Positions 1-9,800 of a DNA stretch of 64,000 nt are shown in pieces. The notes below the pieces were generated by a model, which had not been told where the DNA came from, ran no database searches, and saw only the letters and a program-made list of their open reading frames with translations. Both the position numbers and the translations under genes were made by a program. Source of the stretch: Stenomitos frigidus_A (GTDB taxonomy: Bacteria > Cyanobacteriota > Cyanobacteriia > Leptolyngbyales > Leptolyngbyaceae); assembly GCF_963877135.1 (NCBI RefSeq), contig NZ_CAWNSW010000139.1, positions 75,209-139,208 of the forward strand, read 5' to 3'. How positions within the stretch are numbered: the first letter of the stretch is position 1; every line of letters begins with the position of its first letter.

Positions 1-1212
1 GACCGGCTCTGGAATAAAGAGAGACTCCAGGATCACAGGTGCGACATCGTCGCAAATGGTATCTCCCGTAAATGTATCTTTGAGACCCAGAACCGCACCC
101 AGATCACCTGCACGCATTTCGTCTACTTCAATCCGATCGTCTGCCTTCAGAATAATCAGGCGAGAAACCCTCTCCTTCTTATCCTTAGTGGAGTTCAGAA
201 CGTAACTACCTTTTTTCAAGACCCCGGAATAGACGCGAATAAACGTTAGGCGACCGTAAGGATCAGCCATTATTTTAAAGGCGAGAGCAGACATCGGCTC
301 GTTATCGTCAGCGTGACGTTCAGCCACTGTGCCATCAACCAAGTGACCTTGAATGGGTGGAACATCAATCGGAGCTGGCAAATAATCAATGACCGCATCT
401 AACATTAGCTGCACGCCTTTGTTTTTGAAGGCGGAGCCGCAAAGCATTGGCACGATCGTACCTTCAATTGTGCCCTTTCGCAGTGCTGCTCTAATTTCGG
501 CTTCAGTCAGCTCTTCGCCTTCCAGATACTTCTCGGTTAAAACATCGTTGGTTTCGGCAACCGACTCAATCAGCTTAAGCCGATACTCTGCTGCCAGAGC
601 TTGAACCTCTTCAGGAATGTCGACTTCCGCAATATCGGTTCCCAAATCATTGTTGTAAATGAAGGCGCGCATCCTTACCAGATCAACAATGCCTCGCAGG
701 GTATCCTCACTACCGAGCGGCAACTGAATCGGCACCGCGTTGGCACGCAGGCGATCGCGAATCTGCCCGTAAACTTTGTAAAAGTTCGCTCCGGTGCGAT
801 CCATCTTATTGACAAAGACAATCCGAGGCACTTTGTAGCGATCGGCCTGCCTCCAAACAGTTTCTGACTGTGGTTGGACGCCACCAACGGAACAAAAAAC
901 GGCAATCACACCATCCAAAACACGCATAGAACGTTCAACTTCGATCGTGAAGTCTACATGTCCAGGCGTATCGATAATATTGATTTGATGGTCTTTCCAG
1001 TTCGTGCTAATTGCCGCTGCCGTAATCGTAATACCACGTTCCCGCTCTTGTGCCATCCAATCGGTAGTAGCAGTTCCTTCGTGAACCTCACCAATCTTAT
1101 GAACCACACCAGAATAGAACAAGATGCGTTCGGTCGTTGTGGTTTTGCCAGCATCAATATGAGCGGCGATCCCAATATTTCGGACTCGTTCAATCGGGAC
1201 GGTACGTGGCAC
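1..1212 (-). CDS. fusA: Elongation factor G (5' part; truncated by window edge)
   Basis: GTPase that drives ribosomal translocation and helps recycle ribosomes in the cytoplasm. Translation from the GTG at 1212 gives MPRTVPIERVRNIGIAAHID, followed by the P-loop AHIDAGKTTTT typical of EF-G, and stays open for 404 codons to the window edge. The family is usually about 690 residues, so roughly the last 40 percent lies outside. The GTG start is supported by a TAAGGAGG-like ribosome binding site just upstream (about 1215-1225) and by the conserved start of the protein. It is the third gene of the str operon, about 100 bp after rpsG, and is presumably co-transcribed with it. No frameshift is visible in the part present. 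Confidence 0.97.
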   Translation of the reverse strand, partial: MPRTVPIERVRNIGIAAHIDAGKTTTTERILFYSGVVHKIGEVHEGTATTDWMAQERERGITITAAAISTNWKDHQINIIDTPGHVDFTIEVERSMRVLDGVIAVFCSVGGVQPQSETVWRQADRYKVPRIVFVNKMDRTGANFYKVYGQIRDRLRANAVPIQLPLGSEDTLRGIVDLVRMRAFIYNNDLGTDIAEVDIPEEVQALAAEYRLKLIESVAETNDVLTEKYLEGEELTEAEIRAALRKGTIEGTIVPMLCGSAFKNKGVQLMLDAVIDYLPAPIDVPPIQGHLVDGTVAERHADDNEPMSALAFKIMADPYGRLTFIRVYSGVLKKGSYVLNSTKDKKERVSRLIILKADDRIEVDEMRAGDLGAVLGLKDTFTGDTICDDVAPVILESLFIPEPV

Positions 1213-1316
1213 AACTACCTCCTTAGTCTTTGCCGCAGTCGTTACTGCATACTGCGTCTATTAAGATTTTATACTTTCTAGATGTGATTGAGGGGGGTGA
1301 TTCCCACACCACAACA

Positions 1317-1787
1317 TTAATAGCGGTAATGAGCGAATGCCTTGTTTGCTTCAGCCATCCGATGCGTTTCTTCACGCTTACGGATCGCACTCCCCGTCTC
1401 GTTCGCAGCATCCATTAATTCGTTGGCAAGCTTACTTGCCATCGTGCGACCAGGACGCTGACGCGAATACTGAATCAACCAGCGCAGTGCCAGCGCCGTA
1501 CCACGATCGGAGCGAACCTCCATCGGCACTTGATACGTTGCACCGCCAACACGACGAGCCTTTACTTCGACTAAAGGGGTCGCGTTTTTCACTGCTCTTT
1601 CAAACACCTCGATCGGGTCAGAGCCAGTACGTTGTGCAATCGCCTCAAAAGCGTCATAAATGATATGAGAAGCAACTGACTTCTTCCCGTGATGCATGAT
1701 GCGTCGAACCATCATGCTGACTAACCGGGAATTATGGACGGGATCGGGCGGAACAGAGCGTTTTTGAATAGCGGTGCGACGAGACAT
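1317..1787 (-). CDS. rpsG: 30S ribosomal protein S7
   Basis: Primary 16S rRNA-binding protein that organises the head of the small ribosomal subunit. The 156-residue product starts MSRRTAIQKRSVPPDP and carries the family segments MVRRIMHHGKKSVA and PMEVRSDRGTALALRWL, ending in the HRMAEANKAFAHYRY tail. Length and ends match bacterial S7. It sits between rpsL (220 bp upstream in transcription) and fusA (104 bp downstream) on the same strand, the conserved str operon order. In other bacteria S7 represses this operon by binding its own mRNA; I did not identify such a site here. Confidence 0.99.
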   Translation of the reverse strand: MSRRTAIQKRSVPPDPVHNSRLVSMMVRRIMHHGKKSVASHIIYDAFEAIAQRTGSDPIEVFERAVKNATPLVEVKARRVGGATYQVPMEVRSDRGTALALRWLIQYSRQRPGRTMASKLANELMDAANETGSAIRKREETHRMAEANKAFAHYRY

Positions 1788-2007
1788 AGTAGACCTTGAA
1801 AAATAGAATGTGGGGATTTGGCGCTGATTGGGTCAGTAACAACGAGTTGCGTAGACCAGCAAGCTAGTCTATCAGATTTAGAGCAGACAAGTGACCAATG
1901 GCGACGCCGTCAAACAGAAGACGAAACCAGGCTGTGAGACAGACGCGCCGCCGAAAGACTAGAAGCTCAAGAGTCAACAGCTAAGACCCAGTAGTTGAAG
2001 CATTGAC

Positions 2008-2385
2008 TCAGGCTTTCTTAGGACGCTTGGCACCGTACTTGGATCGACCTTGCTTGCGGTCTTTGACTCCAGCGGTATCCAAAGTGCCACGAATAATGTG
2101 ATAACGCACACCCGGCAGATCTTTCACACGACCGCCCCGAATCATCACAACAGAATGTTCCTGCAGGTTATGCCCGATACCTGGAATATAGGCGGTCACC
2201 TCATAACCGGAGGTTAGCCGAACCCTAGCCACCTTACGGAGTGCTGAGTTAGGCTTCTTAGGTGTTGTTGTGTAGACACGCGTGCAGACACCACGACGCT
2301 GAGGGCAACTCTTCAAAGCGGGTGATTTGGTCTTCTTCTGCGTCTTCTGGCGCTCAGTGCGAATGAGTTGCTGGATAGTGGGCAT
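2008..2385 (-). CDS. rpsL: 30S ribosomal protein S12
   Basis: Decoding-centre protein of the small subunit. The 125-residue product begins MPTIQQLIRTERQKTQKKTK and contains the hallmark TTPKKPNSALRKVARVRLT. That includes the lysine whose substitution gives streptomycin resistance (K in KPNSALRK), here unmutated. It also has the second conserved segment GGRVKDLPGVRYHIIRGTLD. It is the promoter-proximal gene of the str operon; its promoter should lie in 2386-2565, but no convincing -35/-10 pair stood out by eye. Confidence 0.99.
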   Translation of the reverse strand: MPTIQQLIRTERQKTQKKTKSPALKSCPQRRGVCTRVYTTTPKKPNSALRKVARVRLTSGYEVTAYIPGIGHNLQEHSVVMIRGGRVKDLPGVRYHIIRGTLDTAGVKDRKQGRSKYGAKRPKKA

Positions 2386-2565
2386 GGTATAAGACGTGTG
2401 CGGTTCCGTTGAACTAACTTTTTACAAACTCTAATGGTACCGACAATACCTAAGCTATGTCAATAAAATCTTTAGATTAAAATTGCCAGCGGCTGTAGCG
2501 TGACGTGTAGTCTACCTTACGCCCTGCTAGTCTAACGCTTTGTTCTGTCAATCGAACGCTCTCTG

Positions 2566-2919
2566 CTAGTAAGCTTGACCAGAAGGCGTTGCGTCATGGA
2601 GAGAAAATGAATTGCCGCAACCACAGCTTTGGGTCGCATTGGGATTATGGAACCGAAAGCCTCCACCCATCAAGTCTTCAGAATAGTCTAAGGTGAGTCC
2701 ATCAATCGCTGGGAGGCTTTGGGCATCGATGATAACTTGAATACCGTTGCAGTCGAACAGGCGATCGTCTAAACGCACAGTTGCGTCAAAAGTCATGACA
2801 TAGTACAGCTCTAAACAACCGCTTGGCTGGGCACTGAGCCGAAAGAGGAGTCCGGGATCGTTCCGCTTTGCTTTTAAGCGTGAGACTTCGCTGCTAGCAG
2901 CATGGCTAAGGTGTATCAT
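2566..2919 (-). CDS. A-type Fe-S cluster carrier (HesB/IscA/SufA family)
   Basis: Small scaffold or carrier that receives and passes on Fe-S clusters. The 117-residue protein has the three invariant cysteines of the family: C35 in PSGCLELYY, and C99 and C101 in the C-terminal SCGCGNSF motif. The length is normal for the family. It lies alone on the minus strand between rpsL and a cupin gene, separated by about 140-180 bp on each side, so it is probably its own transcription unit. Which A-type subclass it belongs to cannot be told from the sequence alone. Confidence 0.9.
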   Translation of the reverse strand: MIHLSHAASSEVSRLKAKRNDPGLLFRLSAQPSGCLELYYVMTFDATVRLDDRLFDCNGIQVIIDAQSLPAIDGLTLDYSEDLMGGGFRFHNPNATQSCGCGNSFSLHDATPSGQAY

Positions 2920-3057
2920 CTCAAAGTGTCAGAATAGCTAGTCTGAGCTTACCTTACAGGAAAATGAAGCGATGACGTAACTGGAACGAATCGCTCAGAC
3001 TAGCTTTCTAAAAACGCAAACCCTTGTTTAGTGACAGGGAAATACAGCAAGCTGAAA

Positions 3058-3567
3058 CTACTTGGCGCGTGCGTAGTCATCCTGGAAGCGAACAATATCG
3101 TCTTCTCCCAGGTATTCTCCATTTTGCACTTCGATCAAGACAAGTGGAATCACGCCAGGATTTTCTAACCGGTGAGCCGTGCACTGTGGCACATAGGTAG
3201 ATTGATTACTGCTAAGAACATGTTCTTGATCGCCGCAAACGACTTTTGCTGTTCCAGATACGACAATCCAATGTTCGCTGCGATGGTGGTGCATCTGCAG
3301 GCTCAGACGATGACCAGACTTAACCTCAATGCGCTTGATCTTATAGCCTCGCCCTTCTTCCAGAATGGTAAAAGAACCCCAGGGGCGTAATTCTGTAGCT
3401 GCCAGTGTTTTTTGTGTGTTGGCAAGAGGCAAGGCCAGAGAAGTAGTTTGGTGGTTTTCTTGTGGTTGAAGCATAACTATTGTTTTGGGAGGTTTCTCAG
3501 ATGTTTGCTTGGAGAGTGTTCTGCTAGGACTAGGGAGATGTTCAGTGACGCACATGCAATGATGCAC
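3058..3567 (-). CDS. Mannose-6-phosphate isomerase type II C-terminal-like cupin
   Basis: Stand-alone cupin equal to the C-terminal isomerase half of bifunctional GDP-mannose pyrophosphorylase / phosphomannose isomerases. It would interconvert mannose-6-phosphate and fructose-6-phosphate for GDP-mannose and polysaccharide synthesis. Seen: RPWGSFTILEEGRGYKIKRI at the start of the domain (about residue 61), the metal-site cluster HHH at 93-95 with E98 and H99, and AHRLENPG (H132). The first 55 residues are low-complexity and unlike the family, so the true start may be the Met at 3474 or another internal codon. Neither start has a clear ribosome binding site. It stands alone, with no nucleotidyltransferase domain in the same reading frame. 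Confidence 0.85.
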   Translation of the reverse strand: MHHCMCVTEHLPSPSRTLSKQTSEKPPKTIVMLQPQENHQTTSLALPLANTQKTLAATELRPWGSFTILEEGRGYKIKRIEVKSGHRLSLQMHHHRSEHWIVVSGTAKVVCGDQEHVLSSNQSTYVPQCTAHRLENPGVIPLVLIEVQNGEYLGEDDIVRFQDDYARAK

Positions 3568-3794
3568 AATGGCTGGCGAGCCAACTCAGGTTCATCGCTG
3601 ATGTTTAATTTAGACAAGTGACGTGTCCGAAATGTGTCCGAAAACAGTCATCGTAGACAAAACACATACTGCCGACAGCCACCCTAGCAAATTCTTAGAA
3701 ACAGTTCTGCCGATGCGAGCTCGCATACCCCAATTCACATAAAAGCTTCATACAGGAATTATTTAATCCAGCTTAGCTTTAACGATGTGGAGGC

Positions 3795-5681
3795 TTAGCG
3801 GTTTGGCTGCACCAGTATGCCGATACCGTCATGTACGCGGGCAGCGGTGCTAGGTAGACGATCGAGCAGTTGCCCGCCCAGGTACAGTGTCGTTGAACTA
3901 CCACCATCCAAATTGAGCGCATTGACAGCTCCAAGCTGCTGCATGATTTGAGCCATATCGGTCAGTGTCGCACCAGCACCATCAAGATTAGTATGGACAG
4001 CAGCAATCAGTAAATTACCATCAGCGGTCTGCCCGATCGCACTCCGACTGGCTTGCTCGATCGCAAACGCGTTACTAAATTGTTCAGCTTTGGCATTCAG
4101 TACAATCTGGCGATTCTGAACAAGGAGTGGGCCACCACCAATAATGTGCTGAAAGCGACCAAAATCAGTCGGCGTGACGATCGTTTCCAGGCGTAGCGTG
4201 AGGCCAACAGGAAGCGATGTAGCGGCATTACGGTTCGATCGCAACACCAAGAGATACCCGTTGTTAGGAATGGGCACCGCGCTGCTTGCTGCCGCGCCAA
4301 TCGTCTGCTGACTAAGCACCCGATCGTTCTGCACGACAACCAGGATTTCATTGTCACTGAGAGGGCTATAGCTTGTGCCCCAATCGTTTGTATAACGAGC
4401 AATACCAGCCTGGACATACGCGCTGTTGAGGTGAGTGAGCGATAGCCGTTGTCCATTCGGCATAATTAGCGCCTCCTGTAGCGTGAGGCGATCGAACCGG
4501 GTTTCTCCGTTCGCATTCCAGGCGATCGCGCCCCGTCCTAAAATGGGACCCGACAGCCAGCGACCTGCCAGGCGGATAGCACCCAACGGCAGTTGGTTAT
4601 TGCGATTAAAAAAACCACCGTTAATGGCAGCTGCTACTTGAGCTTGTTGCGCTGTGCGAACGAGAGGAGCTGTACCAATCAAACTATTAGGATTCGGCAG
4701 AATGGGTTTCAGGATCACTCCCGGCTGACGGGGATCAACTGCTAACCAGACAACTGGAAACCGGGCTGCTCCTATATTGATCGTTTGAGACCGCCAGCGA
4801 AGTCCTGGTGCCCAGAGAATATCTCGATCGATCGCAGAATCAGGGCGAATATCCACAATCAAACGATTGGGGTTCGGTAGGCTCCACACACGAGGGCGTA
4901 ACTGGCTGTTGAAACTCAGTCTCAGCCTAGTCTGGTTGGTGCCGGGCTCGACGCTTAGCGCAGTGAGCCGATTACCAGGTTTAGCTTGATAGCTTTGCAA
5001 AAGGGCAGCTGGAACTTGGGCGTTTACAGTCAAGACTGCTGCTTGGTTTTGTGGGTCGATTTGCCAGGGTGCTGAGCGATCGAGATCTAGCACGAGTCGA
5101 TCGCCCCAGGGTTGCTTGCTCTGGCGTATGGCGAGAACCGTCGCTGGTGGTGAAGCAATTTGCAGGGTGGCACCATTGACTTGTAGCTGCCAACCCGATC
5201 GCTGCGCCAGGTCAGTAATATCCAAATAACGTAGTGTTCCGGTCAGCCATGTCGCTAGATTTAACGGTGCCGCTGTTGGATCAGAAAACCACTGCACAGG
5301 CTGTTTTGTAGAGTCAGCTGTATTGAGTAGCTCTACTCCAATCGTTTGGGCAAGCCCAGCGTCACTAATGCCAATCCGTTGTCCACCAGATGACCATTGT
5401 GTCCAGGCTGCAGGCAACAGACGACCGTTCAGTAGGATTTGATTGCCCTGTGACACCGGTGCTGTCGATGGCAGTACCTGACTGACACGATCGCTTGCTG
5501 AGAGTGGACTATGCTCAGGTGCCGCGAGCGCCCTATCACCCTGCTGAGCGAAACTCAAGCAGAGTACACCCGCGACTAAAGGCAACCATTGAGCCCTGCG
5601 CGATCGGTGCGATCGACAGCACCCAAGACAACTAAAGCGATGCGGCAGGATGTGAGATGTAGGGTGTGGGGTGTAATTCAT
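3795..5681 (-). CDS. Exported phosphodiester glycosidase family protein (NAGPA/DUF2233 domain)
   Basis: Large secreted or periplasmic protein. The ORF can be opened from a TTG at 5738, but the ATG at 5681 is the first ATG. After an Arg-rich stretch comes a hydrophobic signal segment (WLPLVAGVLCLSFA). The middle has a region resembling an AMIN or copper amine oxidase-like N-domain (LRYLDITDLAQRSGWQLQVN). The C-terminal half is the NAGPA domain: AAINGGFFNRNNQLPLGAI and the terminal signature NLDGGSSTTLYLGG followed by RVHDGIGILVQP. Such domains cleave or remodel glycan phosphodiesters; in cyanobacteria these proteins are often labelled exopolysaccharide-related, which is inference here. No operon partner; about 1.1 kb of non-coding DNA lies upstream. 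Confidence 0.85.
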   Translation of the reverse strand: MNYTPHPTSHILPHRFSCLGCCRSHRSRRAQWLPLVAGVLCLSFAQQGDRALAAPEHSPLSASDRVSQVLPSTAPVSQGNQILLNGRLLPAAWTQWSSGGQRIGISDAGLAQTIGVELLNTADSTKQPVQWFSDPTAAPLNLATWLTGTLRYLDITDLAQRSGWQLQVNGATLQIASPPATVLAIRQSKQPWGDRLVLDLDRSAPWQIDPQNQAAVLTVNAQVPAALLQSYQAKPGNRLTALSVEPGTNQTRLRLSFNSQLRPRVWSLPNPNRLIVDIRPDSAIDRDILWAPGLRWRSQTINIGAARFPVVWLAVDPRQPGVILKPILPNPNSLIGTAPLVRTAQQAQVAAAINGGFFNRNNQLPLGAIRLAGRWLSGPILGRGAIAWNANGETRFDRLTLQEALIMPNGQRLSLTHLNSAYVQAGIARYTNDWGTSYSPLSDNEILVVVQNDRVLSQQTIGAAASSAVPIPNNGYLLVLRSNRNAATSLPVGLTLRLETIVTPTDFGRFQHIIGGGPLLVQNRQIVLNAKAEQFSNAFAIEQASRSAIGQTADGNLLIAAVHTNLDGAGATLTDMAQIMQQLGAVNALNLDGGSSTTLYLGGQLLDRLPSTAARVHDGIGILVQPNR

Positions 5682-5785
5682 TAAGATATGGATAGGAGAA
5701 GAAGTTCTAGACAGCAGCCCTAAATTACTTCTGAGCAAGACTCAATTAACTATTAGTCATTGGTTAGAGACTGTAAAGAAATAAT

Positions 5786-5870
5786 GTCATGGACTGTAGC
5801 GGTCAGCGGTCAGAGAAAAGCTGATAGCTGATAGCTAATCCAAACGTATGCAGTTATTTTTTAACAAGTC
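5786..5870. repeat. Dispersed AGCGGTCAGC / GCTGATAGCT repeat, copy 1
   Basis: The stretch beginning GTCATGGACTGTAGCGGTCA, followed by a doubled CAGCGGTCAG and then doubled GCTGATA units, recurs with small changes near 52456-52540. Its core (AGCGGTCAGC with GCTGACCGCT or GCTGATAGCT in inverted arrangement) is also seen near 25435-25555 and 56878-56980. All copies are between genes. Confidence 0.6.
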
Positions 5871-6643
5871 CTTAGTAATCGACCTTTAGCTGACGGCTAA
5901 CCGCTGATTGCTGGAAACCTGTTAAAGAGGATGCTTCTCGCAATGCAAAGAGGCTTACCAGGGCTGTGTGAGGAAATTGTGACTTGCTTAACAGTATTAA
6001 TTTTGCCTGATTGATACTAGAAAGATGTAGAAGCCAACACCAAGAAGCCACTTTCTTGCAGTCCCTCATTTTCTGACAGCCCGTGAGGAGGGTCAACGAT
6101 CGCCTTCAGCTAGCAACTCAAAGACTGCCTTGACGGTCTGGGAACGCGCGTCGAAGCTTCAGTGAGCGCTTGACAACCTGTGTGTCAATTCTTTGGCATC
6201 GCTAGAGCCTGCTCTTAATGCTTCAGGGAGACGCACTTGGTCGGGGATTGCCAGATCAAGGCATTTTTTATAAGATGCTTATTCCCTCTTTGGATTGGCT
6301 GATCAACGACGTAGACGGCGGCGATCGCTATCGGCAACAGGCTAAGTGCGATAAGCCTTTAGAGACGGCTGCTTCATGTTGAAAAGTCTGGTTGGTTTCC
6401 TTTAACGATCAGGCTCATGACTCGACAGAGGCACCCGTAGAGTGACGCCCTTTAAAGTCCTGCGACTACTTTGTTTTGTGGCAAGTGTTCTGTGGGAAGA
6501 ATGCTGAACAGACGCTTAGGCGCCGGTAGGGTTGGTAGCTCAGTTAGGTAGGGCTTATGCGGTAAGTAGCGAGTAAGCGTATTGAGGGTCTTCATAGACG
6601 GTTGGTTGGTCTTTCTGAAGCGCAGATTCTATGTAGAATCGGA

Positions 6644-6657
6644 GTAATAATACCTAC
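6644..6657 (+). promoter_or_regulatory. NtcA binding site, GTA-N8-TAC
   Basis: GTAATAATACCTAC is a perfect match to the NtcA consensus GTA-N8-TAC and lies 181 bp before the glsF start codon. NtcA is the cyanobacterial regulator of nitrogen assimilation, activated by 2-oxoglutarate. Activated promoters carry the site about 22 bp before a TAN3T -10 box. I could not find a clean -10 at that distance, so activation from this exact site is not certain. The position in front of a nitrogen assimilation gene makes function likely. Confidence 0.65.
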
Positions 6658-6837
6658 GTTTTTACGTCCTTGGAGCGATCGCCCTCTCTCGCTGGTATTG
6701 GGGCTTTCTATCCTTCTATTGAGTTTTTTCTGAGCCTTTTTGAGCCATCTTTGCCATCAACGTCTACAGCAGGTGAAACCAGCGCAGTTAGACAGGATCA
6801 CACCTTTTAATGACAAACAAACGAACTGAACCATCTC

Positions 6838-9800
6838 ATGGATAGAGCAACTGTGAATCAATATCAGAATCAGGGAACAGCAGATGGGTACGCTGGTCAG
6901 CGTTGGTTAGTAGAAGAGCGTGATGCCTGTGGGGTTGGGTTCATTGCCGATCAGCAAGGTCGCAGTAGTCATGATCTAATCGCAAAGGCGCTCTCTGCAT
7001 TGACTTGCCTGGAGCATCGGGGTGGCTGCAGCGCTGATCAAGACTCAGGAGACGGGGCTGGCTTAATGACAGCCATTCCCTGGGAGCTCATGTCGCAATG
7101 GATGGCTAATGAAAGCATTCAGGTACCTACCACAAGTCACCTTGGGGTCGGCATGGTCTTTCTACCAGCCAATGTAGAAGCAGCAATCATCGCACGTCAA
7201 GTCGTTGAACAGATTGCCGCTGAGGAAGGGCTAACGGTTCTAGGTTGGCGGGTTGTACCGACACTACCAAGCCTTTTGGGCAGACAAGCCCGCGAAAATC
7301 TGCCCCAGATTGAGCAGGTGTTAGTGCAGTCGCCGCAGCAGGGCGAAGCGCTGGAACGACAGCTCTACATCACCCGTAAGCGCACACATGCTGCAGCTCC
7401 AGTCGAAGTTCAAGGCTCTGCTCTACAAAGTGAGTTCACTGATTTCTACATCTGCTCCTTTTCGAACCGCACGATCATCTACAAAGGCATGGTGCGATCG
7501 GCCGTCCTAGGCGAGTTCTACCTCGATCTCAGACAGCCAGCATACAAAAGTACGTTTGCGGTTTACCACCGTCGCTTTAGCACGAACACACTGCCCAAAT
7601 GGCCGTTAGCACAGCCCATGCGATTGCTCGGTCATAATGGCGAAATCAATACGCTTTTAGGCAACGTCAACTGGATGATGGCGCGGGAAGCCGATCTGGA
7701 GCACTCCTGCTGGGGCGATCGCCTCACGGATCTGAAACCCACCGTCAACCTCGACAACAGTGACTCTGCTAACCTCGATAACGTCTTTGAACTGCTGGTG
7801 CGATCGGGTCGCAGTCCTCAAGAGGCGCTGATGATCATGGTGCCAGAGGCGTATCAGAATCAGCCTGATTTGGCAGAACATCCTGAAATTACAGACTTTT
7901 ACGAATACTACAGCGGCATTCAGGAACCCTGGGATGGTCCCGCGCTGCTGGTGTTTAGTGACGGTAAGGTGGTGGGTGCCACGCTCGATCGCAACGGTCT
8001 GCGTCCCGCCCGCTATAGCATTACGCGCGATGGCTACATTGTGGTTGCCTCTGAAGCTGGGGTAGTGGATCTACCTGAAGCAGACATTATTGAGAAAGGT
8101 CGACTGGGTCCCGGTCAGATGATTGCTGTGGATCTGGAAAACCACGAGATTCAAAAAAACTGGGAAATCAAGCAGCGGGTTGCCAGCGCCAAGCCCTACG
8201 GCGAGTGGCTCAAGCAAAACCGCTACGACCTCAAGCACAAACCGTTTGCTGAAAACGTCCCCTACATTCCCACCGGGAATCTGCTCCGTTATCAAACTGC
8301 CTTTGGCTACACAGCCGAAGATGTGGAGATGGTCATCCAGGAGATGGGCGCACAGGGCAAGGAACCCACCTTCTGCATGGGCGACGATGTACCGCTGGCA
8401 GTATTGTCTACCAAACCACATCTACTATACGACTACTTCAAACAGCGGTTTGCGCAGGTGACGAATCCGCCGATCGACCCGTTGCGTGAAAAGCTCGTTA
8501 TGTCACTGACGATTCAGCTTGGCGAACGCGGCAATCTGCTTGAAGCGGGCGCCAAAAATGCGCATTTGCTGAAGTTGGAGTCACCAGTGCTGAGTGATCC
8601 AGAACTTGATCAGATTCGCCAATCTGGCTTTGAGACTGCCGATCTTTCAACGTTGTTTGAGCTCTCGCAAGGGCCGGATGGCTTGCAGCGTGCGGTGACC
8701 GCACTGTGCCAGAAAGCCGCCGAAGCCGTTCGTGCCGGTAAGAAAATCCTGATCTTGAGCGATCGCGCGGGGCAGGCTGGAACCATCAGTCTCAGTGAGG
8801 ACTATACCTATATCCCTCCGCTGTTGGCGATCGGTGCCGTGCATCATCATCTAATCCGTCAGGGCTTGCGGATGAAAGCCTCGCTCATCGCCGATACCGC
8901 CCAGTGCTGGAGCACCCACCACTTTGCCTGTCTGATTGGGTATGGAGCCAGTGGCGTTTGTCCCTATCTGGCACTAGAAACGGTGCGTCAGTGGTGGACT
9001 GAGCCAAAAACTCAGAGCTTCATGGAGCGGGGCAAGCTTAAGGCGATCACGTTATCAGCAGCACAGGGTAACTATCGCAAGGCGATCGAAGATGGACTGC
9101 TCAAAATTCTGTCTAAAATGGGCATTTCGCTGCTGACGAGCTACCACGGCGCCCAGATTTTTGAGGCGATCGGCATTGGCGGCGACTTGTTACACCTTGG
9201 CTTTGCGGGCACTGCCTCACGGTTGGGTGGCTTAAGTGTCGCTGACTTGGCGCAGGAAGTGGTCTCCTTCCACCAGCGAGCGTTTCCCGAACTGCACATT
9301 AAAAAACTCGAAAACTACGGCTTCGTCAACTACCGTCCGGGTGGTGAATACCACATGAACAGCCCGGAAATGTCGAAGTACCTGCACAAGGCAGTCGCAG
9401 ACAAAAGCTACGACCACTACGCACTGTATCAGAAGTACCTGGAAGAGCGCCCCCTGACTGCGCTGCGAGATTTGCTAGATGTGAAGAGCGATCGTCCCTC
9501 TATTCCCTTAGACGAAGTAGAACCCGCTAGCGCAATTGTTCAGCGCTTCTGCACCGGTGGCATGTCGCTGGGAGCGTTATCGCGGGAGGCACACGAAACG
9601 CTGGCGATCGCCATGAACCGCATCGGCGGCAAGTCTAACTCTGGCGAGGGTGGAGAAGATCCCTCGCGCTTCTTGGCGTTCAACGACGTGGATGAGAAGG
9701 GGCTTTCGCCACTATTTCCGCATCTAAAAGGGTTGCGGAATGGTGATACCGCCAATTCTGCCATCAAGCAGGTTGCTTCGGGTCGCTTTGGGGTCACTCC

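Larger units (their letters stand above)
5682..6837. other. Long intergenic region upstream of glsF
   Basis: About 1.15 kb with no convincing gene. It contains an AGCGGTCAGC-type repeat near 5797-5840 that resembles copies elsewhere in the window, and an NtcA-type site at 6644-6657. The remaining ORFs are short, lack ribosome binding sites and show no recognisable family. A long 5' leader of the glsF transcript may occupy 6680-6837. Confidence 0.6.

Noticed and set aside
3412..3621. 69-residue plus-strand ORF over the start of the cupin gene
   Set aside because: Antisense shadow without any support.
5872..6096. 74-residue minus-strand ORF
   Set aside because: No ribosome binding site, no family, overlaps a dispersed repeat; composition not protein-like.
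6530..6600. Possible tRNA (TTGGTAGCTCAGTTAGGTAGGGC resembles a D-arm)
   Set aside because: No matching T-arm (GGTTCGA) or acceptor stem and no anticodon loop; resemblance is limited to the D-loop.
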